Positions 1 through 7,765 of a DNA stretch of 32,982 nucleotides are shown here, piece after piece. Under the pieces are notes generated by a model, which was not told the origin of the DNA, did not search any database, and worked only from the letters and a program-made list of their open reading frames with translations. Where the stretch lies: contig JALWUJ010000157.1 in NCBI GenBank assembly GCA_027080135.1, positions 4,550 to 37,531 of the forward strand. Reading direction: 5' to 3'. The stretch comes from Flavobacteriaceae bacterium (GTDB lineage: Bacteria; Bacteroidota; Bacteroidia; Flavobacteriales; Flavobacteriaceae). Position 1 is the first letter of the stretch, and each line of letters starts with the position of its first letter. The translations under genes were made by a program, and so were the position numbers.

Positions 1-80
1 TTTGTTTTTTTGAATTTCATATTTAAAAGATACAAAAAAAAAATGAAATAGCTTTTTTGAGTTCAAATTCAACAATTATT

Positions 81-1826
81 TTATAGTGGATTAACAATGT
101 AAACTGCACCCGAATTAAGAAAACTATTATCGTTTTGATCTCCATTAATACCTGTTGCGTTAGAATCTTCTTGAAATGAAGATCCAACAAAATATAAGCC
201 ATTATTACTTAAGCTTTGGTATTGTGAAAATGTATCATTTGTTTCGCTATTTGATGATTTTATATAACTTGTTTGAGCCCAAGAACCGCCATAATTAAAA
301 ATATAAGCAGCACCAGAACCACTTGCTGTATCGTCATTTTGATTAGCGTTAACACCTTTAAAAGCACTTCTTTCATTATATGCACCAACTGCTAACCTAC
401 TACCATCGCTATTTAGTGAAACTTGATTCCCAAAACTATCTCCTAATCCAGTATTCGAGGCTTTCATATAAACATTTTGAGACCATGTGGTTCCGCTTCT
501 TGTAAAAACATAAACTGCACCAGAATTACTAACACTATTATCTGCTTCATTTCCGCTAATACCCACAGCATTAGAGTCTTCACCAATGGCACCTACAGCT
601 ACTTTTGTACCATCACCGCTAATACTTACTGATATTCCAAAATAATCACTTCCATTTGTGTTGGATGCTTTTATATAAGCTTCTTGTGTCCAAGTTGTTC
701 CACTTCTTGAAAAAATATATGCAGCTCCAGAATCTGAAGCACTATTATCTGTTTCATTTCCATTAACACCTGTTGCATTAGAATCTTCTCTATACGCTCC
801 AATAATTAATCTTGAAGCATCATCGGTTGCACTTAGGGAACGCCCAAAATAATCATTATTCCCTGTATTTGATGGTTTTATGTAGGCTTCTTGTGACCAA
901 GTAATTCCACTTCTTGTAAAAACATAAACAGCACCAGAAGAGGAAGCACTATTGTTGGTTTCATCTCCATTAATTCCTGTTGCATTTGAGTCTTCACCTA
1001 TTGAACCAACTACCAATCGAGAAGCATCTGAACTTAAAAAGACACTATAACCAAAACTGTCTCCTGAACCGGTATTTGATGCTTTTATATAAGCTTCTTG
1101 AGCCCAAGTGGTTCCACTTCTTTGACAAACATAAACAGCACCAGAAGAGGAAGCACTATTGTTAGTTTCATCTCCATTAATTCCTGTTGCATTAGAGTCT
1201 TCTGCCGAAGCACCTACCACTAATCTAGTGCCATCATTGCTTAAGTGCAATGATCTTCCAAAATAATCGTTTGCTTCTGTATTTGATGCTTTTATATAAG
1301 CTTCTTGTGTCCAAGTGGTTCCGCTTCTACTAAATATATATACAGCTCCCGACTTAGATGCTGTATTGTTAGTTTGGTCACCATTAATTCCTGTGGCATT
1401 AGAAGATTCTTGATATGCACCAACAGCTAATAAAGTTCCATCACCATTAATACTAACAGAAGTTCCAAAATAATCATTTATTTCAGTATTTGAAGCCTTA
1501 ATATAAGTTATATCTTGACTTTCATTGGGAATAATAACAGTGGAAGAAGGGTTTCCTGAACCATCTATTCCAGTACAAACCCATTTACCATCTATGCGGT
1601 AACAGGTATTATTTCTTGAAGTATCGTAAACAACAGCACCATTTGGAGCATCGTTTCCGTTTCCGTCTGTAACATCTTCAACTTTTGTAACTCGTGGAAG
1701 AATTATTCCCATATTTGATGAATTAATATCTAATGCTCCTTCGGGATTTATAGTACCAATACCAACCTGTGCATAATTGGTTAAGTAAACAAATACTGAA
1801 ATGAAAAATAATATTTTTGCTTTCAT
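81..1826 (-). CDS. Exported FG-GAP-like repeat protein with VGIGT-type N-terminus
   Basis: Exported protein of 581 residues. An N-terminal signal peptide ends near TNYAQ and is followed by a VGIGTINPEGALDI segment, typical of Bacteroidetes surface and fibre-like proteins. From about residue 107 there are seven tandem repeats of 69 residues, each starting with YIKASNT or a variant, then a DxFG motif, a DGT/DAS turn, a VGA strand, the DSNATGINGD loop and SGAVYVF. This resembles FG-GAP/integrin-alpha beta-propeller blades; seven is a usual blade number, so one complete propeller is likely. The ATG at 1826 (MKAKILFF) is preferred: the frame extends upstream only to a TTG and the signal peptide begins here. 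No T9SS C-terminal domain is visible; the protein ends AVYIVNPL inside the last repeat. Function is unknown; adhesion or ligand binding is inference. Confidence 0.85.
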   Translation of the reverse strand: MKAKILFFISVFVYLTNYAQVGIGTINPEGALDINSSNMGIILPRVTKVEDVTDGNGNDAPNGAVVYDTSRNNTCYRIDGKWVCTGIDGSGNPSSTVIIPNESQDITYIKASNTEINDYFGTSVSINGDGTLLAVGAYQESSNATGINGDQTNNTASKSGAVYIFSRSGTTWTQEAYIKASNTEANDYFGRSLHLSNDGTRLVVGASAEDSNATGINGDETNNSASSSGAVYVCQRSGTTWAQEAYIKASNTGSGDSFGYSVFLSSDASRLVVGSIGEDSNATGINGDETNNSASSSGAVYVFTRSGITWSQEAYIKPSNTGNNDYFGRSLSATDDASRLIIGAYREDSNATGVNGNETDNSASDSGAAYIFSRSGTTWTQEAYIKASNTNGSDYFGISVSISGDGTKVAVGAIGEDSNAVGISGNEADNSVSNSGAVYVFTRSGTTWSQNVYMKASNTGLGDSFGNQVSLNSDGSRLAVGAYNERSAFKGVNANQNDDTASGSGAAYIFNYGGSWAQTSYIKSSNSETNDTFSQYQSLSNNGLYFVGSSFQEDSNATGINGDQNDNSFLNSGAVYIVNPL

Positions 1827-1970
1827 AATAATTAATTTAATCAATAAACTCTATGCACTTGTAGGTTAAGTTATTTTTTTAAAATGATAGGTTTTTGATC
1901 TGGAACAAGAAAAGGGCAATCTTCTTATTGAAAACTAAATTAGTTGATAATTTTATAAAAAACACCTATG

Positions 1971-2008
1971 AATTCTATGAGAAGTAAAAAATCTATGAAT
2001 TCATAGAG
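1971..2008 (-). repeat. 38-bp direct repeat, copy A (terminator-like)
   Basis: Nearly identical to 3539-3576, with two differences in 38 bases. In minus-strand sense it contains the stem TCTATG/CATAGA around AATT, followed by TTTTTT, so it may terminate the 115-residue gene whose stop lies 20 bases upstream. The identity extends beyond the hairpin and T-tract, which a simple terminator would not need. Confidence 0.7.
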
Positions 2009-2027
2009 GTTTAAAATCAGGTTATTT

Positions 2028-2375
2028 TTAAATGATAATTTCTCTATAATGTGCTTTTAAGAATGTAACCACTTCTTTTTCTACTTTTTTCATCTTTCCG
2101 AAGAAGAAAATAAAGTAGATTAACAATGGTAACAAAAACCCTAAAAGTACTAATGTGATTGTAAATATTATTTGTGCTGTCATAGTGGAAAAATTACCAT
2201 TTACAATTAATGATTTTTTCCTAACCAAAACCACAGCTCCAATTAAATTGGTTTTAGCAACTACGATGACACCTTTACCGCGAGGAGAAATTTTAAATTT
2301 ATCTCCAAAGTTTTTCTTAAGCTTATCCATTAATTCGTCTCGACTAATTGCGTTTTCTTGTATTTTAATTTTCAT
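2028..2375 (-). CDS. Small unrecognised membrane protein
   Basis: 115 residues, not recognised. The N-terminal two thirds (1-65) are soluble and mixed charged/hydrophobic, with a basic RGKG turn at about 32-35. One long hydrophobic stretch at about 67-92 (IIFTITLVLLGFLLPLLIYF) is long enough for one or two membrane passes, and a basic KMKKVEKE segment follows. No signal peptide is seen, so an inner-membrane protein with a cytoplasmic N-terminus is likely. It is the last gene of a three-gene block framed by 38-bp direct repeats, 68 bases after the preceding gene with a stem-loop between them. Translation from the ATG at 2375 is the only reasonable start. Confidence 0.7.
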   Translation of the reverse strand: MKIKIQENAISRDELMDKLKKNFGDKFKISPRGKGVIVVAKTNLIGAVVLVRKKSLIVNGNFSTMTAQIIFTITLVLLGFLLPLLIYFIFFFGKMKKVEKEVVTFLKAHYREIII

Positions 2376-2392
2376 GATATTTTTTTAAAATT

Positions 2393-2435
2393 AATAACAC
2401 CCACACTACCTTTTTTATAGGGTGTAGGTGTTATT
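2393..2435 (-). terminator. Stem-loop between two small genes
   Basis: The nine-base arms AATAACACC and GGTGTTATT pair perfectly and enclose further partly paired bases around a T-rich loop. In minus-strand sense it follows the stop of the 148-residue gene and is trailed by AATTTTAAAAAAA, so termination is possible but the T-tract is poor. It might instead be a processing or attenuation site within the block. Confidence 0.5.
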
Positions 2436-2443
2436 TGTTGCTT

Positions 2444-2890
2444 TTATTCGTCTTCGTGAACCCATTCCATTTGCATCACAATCATTTTAAATCTAGATTG
2501 CATGGATTGTTGGGAATACCCTGGATATTTTTTTTGAGCTTTTGCTAAAAGTTTTTTGGGAACTACCTTTCCGCCTTTGCCTTGTGAAATGGCTTTTTCA
2601 AAACTTTTAAAAGCTGCTATTTGTCGCTCTTTTGGCGATAATATGTTATTGGCACTATTCCAAACATCTTTTACATTTTTACAAGAAACGGAACTTACAT
2701 CTATCCAAGGGTTACAACTATCTAAATTGATGGATATTTGTGCCATACCTTGTTTAAATTTTTTTGAAACGCTTTTGTCTTTGTTTAGCTTGTCCCAAAT
2801 TAATTGGTTGTTACTTGATTTGGTTTGTGAAATCCCTGTAAAAGAAAGGATAAAACAAATACTGAGAATAATGTGTTTTACTGTTTTCAT
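2444..2890 (-). CDS. Unrecognised exported protein
   Basis: 148 residues, not recognised. A clear signal peptide (MKTVKHIILSICFILSFTGIS, cleavage near SQT) directs it to the periplasm or beyond. The mature part has two cysteines, in DSCNPW and SVSCKN, 11 residues apart, which could form a disulfide. A Lys-rich helical C-terminal half follows (LSPKERQ, KKLLAKAQKKYPGYS), ending in MEWVHEDE. It lies 38 bases after the 181-residue exported protein on the same strand, with no terminator between them, so the two are probably cotranscribed. Confidence 0.7.
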   Translation of the reverse strand: MKTVKHIILSICFILSFTGISQTKSSNNQLIWDKLNKDKSVSKKFKQGMAQISINLDSCNPWIDVSSVSCKNVKDVWNSANNILSPKERQIAAFKSFEKAISQGKGGKVVPKKLLAKAQKKYPGYSQQSMQSRFKMIVMQMEWVHEDE

Positions 2891-2928
2891 ACTATTGATT
2901 TTAATTAATAATTTTATAATGTGATTAA

Positions 2929-3474
2929 TTATTTTGTCTTTGTTGATATAACCAAGGTGAATTCTCCTTCGTCTAAACCTTCTGCACCAGTAACTCCAAT
3001 AATTAATCTATAAGGAGTATTTAATGCAATTAAGTCTTCAACAATACGAGTGTGGTCTTGCGTTTTACCTCGTTTGAGGCGATCCCATTTGTGAGCTACT
3101 TCACAACGAATACAACTGAGTAAATTAGGAACAATAGGCATTTTATCTACACCAACTTCATAAGCATAAACACTTAAGTTTGCTTCAGAGTTGGTTGGAA
3201 TTACTGTTACGGTAACTTCACTATATTTAGGAATAATCCCAGTATAAAAAACATGTTTTCCTGTAAATATTTGTTTTTGAGTTTCAGGAAAACAGGCGTT
3301 TTGGCTACTCCAAGCCCAGGATAAATCTTCGATAAAAATACCTTCAGAGAGATTTCCAGAATAAGAAGTGTCTTGGTTGGGCATCATTTCAATTTCAGAA
3401 ATATTGGGCTGTTGTTCTTGTGCTCTCAAATTGATTGAACAAAATATTGTTATTAGAAGTATTAGATTTTTCAT
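2929..3474 (-). CDS. Exported protein, PPC-like beta-sandwich, CxxC motif
   Basis: 181 residues with a signal peptide ending near LRAQ. The central and C-terminal parts (GKHVFYTGIIP, EVTVTVIP, LSVYAYEVG, then YRLIIGVTG and GEFTLVIS) have the strand pattern of a pre-peptidase C-terminal (PPC-like) beta-sandwich; this fold call is inference. A CIRC motif at 121-124 plus Cys61 and nearby His128 could hold a metal or a disulfide; it is not a heme motif because CxxCH is absent. It is the first gene of the small minus-strand block downstream of the TonB-dependent receptor, but a terminator-like repeat at 3539-3576 separates it from the receptor. Confidence 0.7.
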   Translation of the reverse strand: MKNLILLITIFCSINLRAQEQQPNISEIEMMPNQDTSYSGNLSEGIFIEDLSWAWSSQNACFPETQKQIFTGKHVFYTGIIPKYSEVTVTVIPTNSEANLSVYAYEVGVDKMPIVPNLLSCIRCEVAHKWDRLKRGKTQDHTRIVEDLIALNTPYRLIIGVTGAEGLDEGEFTLVISTKTK

Positions 3475-3538
3475 AATTAAAATAAATTGGTTATTGACTG
3501 AGCCAAAGTACTTTAACTATATAAGAAAACTATCTAAG

Positions 3539-3576
3539 AATTCTATGAGAAGCAAAAAATCTATGAAATCATAGAG
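3539..3576 (-). repeat. 38-bp direct repeat, copy B (terminator-like)
   Basis: Second copy of the 1971-2008 repeat, 14 bases after the stop of the TonB-dependent receptor. In minus-strand sense TCTATG/CATAGA pairs around ATTT and runs into TTTTTT, so it can end the sigma/anti-sigma/receptor transcript. Compared with copy A only the loop and one base after the T-tract differ. Confidence 0.7.
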
Positions 3577-3589
3577 AAAAAAAATCAGT

Positions 3590-6148
3590 TTAAAACAATA
3601 CTTGAATGGAAAGGTTGGGGGTAAATCCCAAAGAAAATTCTTCAATTTTTGTTACTTGAGAATGTCCGTTATCATCTTTAATAATTGCATAACGGATGTT
3701 TAAAGTGTTTTTGGTATTGAAGACATTTAAAAGAGCCACATTAAATTTTGTTTCTACTCTATTGGAAAGCTTCCAACGGTATTCGGCAGAGATATTGGTT
3801 CTAAAATAATCGGGAAGTCGTTGAGCATTAGGTAAATCGTAATTGATAATATCTTCAGAATCTATTTCGATAATCTCATTGCCTTCCGTAGGTATAGTAT
3901 AAGGTTTTCCTGTATGCCAATTAAAACCTAGAGCTACTTTTAAATTTTTAAAACTATAGGAACCCGCTAAATTTGCAGAATGACGAATGTCTAAATTATT
4001 GGGAAATTCTGAAGGTACCAATTCACTAAAATAATAATCGTTTTTTGAATAGATATAACTCAGCCAAGCGCTAAAGGCATTCATTTTTTTATTTAAAGTA
4101 AATTCTCCTCCTTTTGCATTATAATTTCCAATAGATTTTACAAACTGAAACTGATTTTGAAACCCTTGATTGGAAGTGGTAATGCCCTCCACTTTTTTAT
4201 AAAAACCTTCTATATTTAATAACCAATTATTCTTGTTGTAAACAAAACCTAAGGATGCTTGTTTGCTTTTAATTATAGGAACATCATCTTCGTTAGCAAG
4301 TACCCACCGCCTTTTTTCAACTCCTAAAAAATCACTTTGAAAATCGATTCGATGGGTAGTGGTTTGGTTTTTAAATTCGCCTAAAAGTTCTACAGCAAAA
4401 CCATTGCCGATTTTTTGATGAATATTTAATCGAGGTTCAAGTAAAAATTTTGAAAATTTAGGAAAATAATTCAATCTTAAACCTGCGTTAACTATAGTGT
4501 TGTTTTTGTTTGGAGTGTACTCTATAGTTCCAAAAGCAATGTGTGATTGAAGCACTTTCTTTTCGTAAGATCGAAATCTTGGTAAATTTACATCTTGGGT
4601 ATTGGCAATTCCAATTTCTGAAAAATGATAGCCTGTTTGAAGGTTGATTTTTTCTGAAAGGTGAATGTTAGCATCTAATTTAATTCCAGTTTCTAAAACT
4701 TCGTTTTCTTGTAATATTTCTTGAGTGGTAAAAATGTCTTTATTAATAGAGTTCAATTTATAAGAAGATCCATAAAAAAAGGCGGTTGTTTCTAGTTTGT
4801 TGCTCCAATTACGTTTCCAAGAAAGACCACCAACGACACTTTCCTGTTCTAAAGTACTGGTTTTAGATTGGTCTGTTTCGTTAAGAATTTCTGTAAAATC
4901 CAAAGCATTTTCCATGGCAAGGAAGTTAATTCTAAGTTGGTCTTTGTTGGTAAAATCCCATAAAATTTTAGAACTAAAGTCGAAAAAGTTAAAATCTTCA
5001 TCACTTGAAATTGAGTTGCTATTGTTGTTGGATTGTACACTAGAAATTTCGGTATCTTGAAAAATACGATTGGCATAAGATTGATAAACGGATGATTCGA
5101 ATAATTGATTGATAGAAGTTCTTCCCGAAATTTGCAACCCTAAATTGTGAGTTACTGGAATACTTACAAAAGCATTAGCATTAATAAGATTAAAACCAGC
5201 TCCCCCCGTAATTTTATCGGTCAATGTGTTTTTAGATTTCATATCGATAAGTCCAGAAACCCCTTCGCCATACCTTGCTGGAGTACCGTTTTTATAAACC
5301 GTAACGTTTTTGGTAATGTCTGGGTTAAAAGCAGAAATGAGACCGAAAAAGTGACCGTTTTGGTACATTTTAATATTGTCCCAAAGAATAAGGTTTTCGT
5401 CGTGTGTTCCACCTCGAATATTGATGTTTGAAGCGGTTTCATCTACGCTTTCTACACCAGGAATTACTTGTATAATTTGTAGTACATCGTTTTCGATTTG
5501 GCCAGGTAATAAACCAAATTGTTGAGTTGAAATAGTTGTGGAACCATCAAACTGTTTTTTAATTCCCTTAGTAAAATAATTAGAAACAAATACTGTTTCA
5601 AGTTTATTTACTGAAAGTTGCATTTTTATTTGAGGGCAAATTTCTTTTTCTAGTTTCTTTTTTGAAAAATAAAGATTCTTATAACCCACATAACTAATTT
5701 TTATCTGGGTTCCTTTTTTGCTCTTAGGAATTAAAAATTTTCCTTCTTGGTTGGTAATGGTTGCAAAAGAGCTTCCTAAAAGTTGTACCGTGGCTCCTTC
5801 TAAAGGTTTGTTGGTAATTTCGTTGAGTATAATTCCGCAGTAATTGGCATCTGTGTTTTTTAACACTATGGTAACAAACCTGTTGTCTATTTGCGTAAAT
5901 TGTAAAGGGGTATTTTTGTTGAAATAATCTAAGGTTTCAGAAAGCGTAAGATTATTTGAAGGTCTTTCGATAAAAAGACCTTCAATGTTTTGGTTGGCAT
6001 AAGTAAATCGAATTTCAAACTTTTCTTCTGCTTCAATTAAAAGTGTGGAAAGTGCTTTTTTTTCAGCAGTTATTTGCCCATAAAAATTACAAATACCAAA
6101 GGTAAAGAATAAAATAAATAAAAATTTCTTATGGATTTTCTTTAGCAT
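3590..6148 (-). CDS. STN-type TonB-dependent outer-membrane receptor
   Basis: 852 residues from the ATG at 6148 (MLKKIHKKFLF); an ATG at 6160 is an alternative. Both overlap the end of the anti-sigma gene. Order of parts: signal peptide (to about 25, FYGQ), STN/secretin-like domain (about 30-95, ALSTLLIEAEE to FVTIVL), carboxypeptidase-regulatory-like beta domain (about 103-185, GIILNEITNKPLEGATVQL), plug (about 215-305, with NIRGG and NGTPARYGEGVSGLIDMKS) and a 22-strand-type barrel to the end. The STN domain identifies a transducing receptor: in the Fec paradigm it contacts the FecR-type anti-sigma factor in the periplasm, and that gene is directly upstream. No SusD partner is present, so a glycan-uptake SusCD pair is unlikely. 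The ligand is unknown. Confidence 0.93.
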   Translation of the reverse strand: MLKKIHKKFLFILFFTFGICNFYGQITAEKKALSTLLIEAEEKFEIRFTYANQNIEGLFIERPSNNLTLSETLDYFNKNTPLQFTQIDNRFVTIVLKNTDANYCGIILNEITNKPLEGATVQLLGSSFATITNQEGKFLIPKSKKGTQIKISYVGYKNLYFSKKKLEKEICPQIKMQLSVNKLETVFVSNYFTKGIKKQFDGSTTISTQQFGLLPGQIENDVLQIIQVIPGVESVDETASNINIRGGTHDENLILWDNIKMYQNGHFFGLISAFNPDITKNVTVYKNGTPARYGEGVSGLIDMKSKNTLTDKITGGAGFNLINANAFVSIPVTHNLGLQISGRTSINQLFESSVYQSYANRIFQDTEISSVQSNNNSNSISSDEDFNFFDFSSKILWDFTNKDQLRINFLAMENALDFTEILNETDQSKTSTLEQESVVGGLSWKRNWSNKLETTAFFYGSSYKLNSINKDIFTTQEILQENEVLETGIKLDANIHLSEKINLQTGYHFSEIGIANTQDVNLPRFRSYEKKVLQSHIAFGTIEYTPNKNNTIVNAGLRLNYFPKFSKFLLEPRLNIHQKIGNGFAVELLGEFKNQTTTHRIDFQSDFLGVEKRRWVLANEDDVPIIKSKQASLGFVYNKNNWLLNIEGFYKKVEGITTSNQGFQNQFQFVKSIGNYNAKGGEFTLNKKMNAFSAWLSYIYSKNDYYFSELVPSEFPNNLDIRHSANLAGSYSFKNLKVALGFNWHTGKPYTIPTEGNEIIEIDSEDIINYDLPNAQRLPDYFRTNISAEYRWKLSNRVETKFNVALLNVFNTKNTLNIRYAIIKDDNGHSQVTKIEEFSLGFTPNLSIQVLF

Positions 6149-7043
6149 ATAAAGTAACATTTTTCGCTTCGTCAATATCGAAGGAAAGATTTAATGGATC
6201 ACATATTAATGTCAACGCTAAATTTAAGTCTTTATGTGAAAAACTCCCAGAAAATCGTTGATTTAAATCAATGTTTTTTGTGGTTACTTTTATGGGGTAT
6301 TGTATTTCTAATTCTTTTATAACAGATTGTAGTGTGGCATTTTCGAAACTACTCTCGTTGTTAATCCAACTTGGAGCATTATCAGAGGAAATATTATGTG
6401 CTAAAACAGACCCGTTTTCAACTTTTAAAAACTCTCCTGCAGGAAGCATAATGATAGAATCGTTAAGGGTAACACTTACCAATCCTTCATAACAATTTAC
6501 GTAAAATTGATGGTTTCTTGAAAACACATTAAACTGTGTTCCGTGTACAGTTACCACACCTTGTTTGGTATTAATGCTAAATTTTTGACCTTTGGTTACT
6601 TTAAAATAGGCTTCGCCATCTAAACTTAACTCTCTGTTTTTGTTCCAACTTTTTTTATTGTATTTAATGCTTGAATTTGCATTTAAAACTACTTGAGAAT
6701 CATCGGGAAGTAAAAATTTTTGTTTTTGGGCAATCTCTGTGGTAATTTGAGTATCTAAATTGTTTATATAAAGATAACCCATAAACAAAACAGCAAAAAC
6801 AGCCGCAATTTTTAAAACTGTTTTTAAAGGATTTAAGGCAACAACTTTTGTTTGTTTTGCTTCCTTTTTATCTTGGATAGCTTTAAAATTAGCTTCTTTT
6901 TTAAAGTTTGGAGTTTTAAGTTGAGAGGTTGCTTCTGCTATTTTTATATACGAAGCATACTCCGGAGAAGCCTTTAGTTGCTCTAGCTCTTCGTTAGTTA
7001 TTTCATTGTTAAGCCACTTGGCTAATAAGTAATCTTTCTCCAT
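6129..7043 (-). CDS. FecR-family anti-sigma factor
   Basis: 304 residues. The cytoplasmic N-terminus (1-75) contains the sigma-binding-like MEKDYLLAKWLNNEIT segment. One membrane helix lies at about 76-93 (VLKIAAVFAVLFMGYLYI). The periplasmic FecR domain spans about 100-195 (DDSQVVLNANSSIKY, GEAYFKV, VHGTQFNV) and a DUF4974-type domain covers 235-302 (ATLQSVIKELEIQYPIKV). This is the standard Bacteroidetes partner of ECF sigma factors; it holds the sigma factor until the receptor signals. It lies 112 bases after the sigma gene and overlaps the start of the receptor gene, supporting one transcript and translational coupling. Confidence 0.93.
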   Translation of the reverse strand: MEKDYLLAKWLNNEITNEELEQLKASPEYASYIKIAEATSQLKTPNFKKEANFKAIQDKKEAKQTKVVALNPLKTVLKIAAVFAVLFMGYLYINNLDTQITTEIAQKQKFLLPDDSQVVLNANSSIKYNKKSWNKNRELSLDGEAYFKVTKGQKFSINTKQGVVTVHGTQFNVFSRNHQFYVNCYEGLVSVTLNDSIIMLPAGEFLKVENGSVLAHNISSDNAPSWINNESSFENATLQSVIKELEIQYPIKVTTKNIDLNQRFSGSFSHKDLNLALTLICDPLNLSFDIDEAKNVTLYAKENP

Positions 7044-7155
7044 TATTTCCGTTTATTCTATGGTAAAACAAGTAGTTACATCTTTACCCTACTTTTATAA
7101 ATGCTTATTTATATTTTATTTCGTCTTCTGTTTTCGGTCACTCAACTTCCATCAT

Positions 7156-7665
7156 TCAAATATTATCTATTTCTTTCCGAAGGGATTTTAAAGCCAAACT
7201 CATTCTTTTTTCAACTGCTTTGACAGAAATTTCTAAAATTTCGGCAATCTCTCTATATTTTTTACCTTCAATTCTATTTAATAAAAAAGCGGTTCGTTGT
7301 CCTTCGGTTAAATTATTTAATGCATTTTGCAACTTGTTATTAAACTCATTTTCCTCCATGATATATTGTGGAGATTGTTCGTTGTTATAATGTTCAAATT
7401 GTTTTTGGTGTTTCAGAATCACTTTTTTATGAGCCACCACATTTAAAAAGGTATTATTGACAACGGTATATAAAAACGATTTTGCTTTTTCTTTTGGAAC
7501 TTTTTCACAGTTTTGCCAAAGTTTGATGAAGGCTTCCTGGACCAAATCGTCGGCTTCATCTTGATTTCCACATTTAAAGTATATGAAATTCCAAATAGAT
7601 TTTGAAAGTGAATTATATATTTCGGAATAGATATGTTCCTTGCAAACAGACTCGTTTTTTTTCAT
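7156..7665 (-). CDS. ECF (FecI-like) RNA polymerase sigma factor
   Basis: 169 residues, a normal length for the sigma-70 family 1 of Bacteroidetes. Region 2 is visible at about 22-60 (FIYFKCGNQDEADDLVQEAF then IKLWQN) and region 4 at about 112-165 (LNNLTEGQRTAFLLNRIEG, YREIAEILEISVKAVEKRM). It should direct RNA polymerase to its own cassette and perhaps to the divergent lipoprotein genes. The start codon faces the divergent lipoprotein gene across 100 bases, so the shared intergenic region is where its target promoters are most likely to be found. I could not define its recognition motif. Confidence 0.93.
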   Translation of the reverse strand: MKKNESVCKEHIYSEIYNSLSKSIWNFIYFKCGNQDEADDLVQEAFIKLWQNCEKVPKEKAKSFLYTVVNNTFLNVVAHKKVILKHQKQFEHYNNEQSPQYIMEENEFNNKLQNALNNLTEGQRTAFLLNRIEGKKYREIAEILEISVKAVEKRMSLALKSLRKEIDNI

Positions 7666-7765
7666 TTTCCAAAAAAAGTTTGGTAAATATAAGCAGAAAG
7701 TTTTATTTGTTTTGGGTAGGGTTTTTATCTTGCCAGCGGTTTTACTAATAAATACACAAAAAAAG

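Noticed and set aside
81-1826. CRISPR-like or satellite array because of 207-bp periodicity
   Set aside because: The periodicity is a coding repeat in one open frame, without repeat-spacer structure.
3590-6148. SusC of a polysaccharide utilisation locus
   Set aside because: No SusD, glycoside hydrolase or carbohydrate genes nearby, and the STN domain points to signalling.
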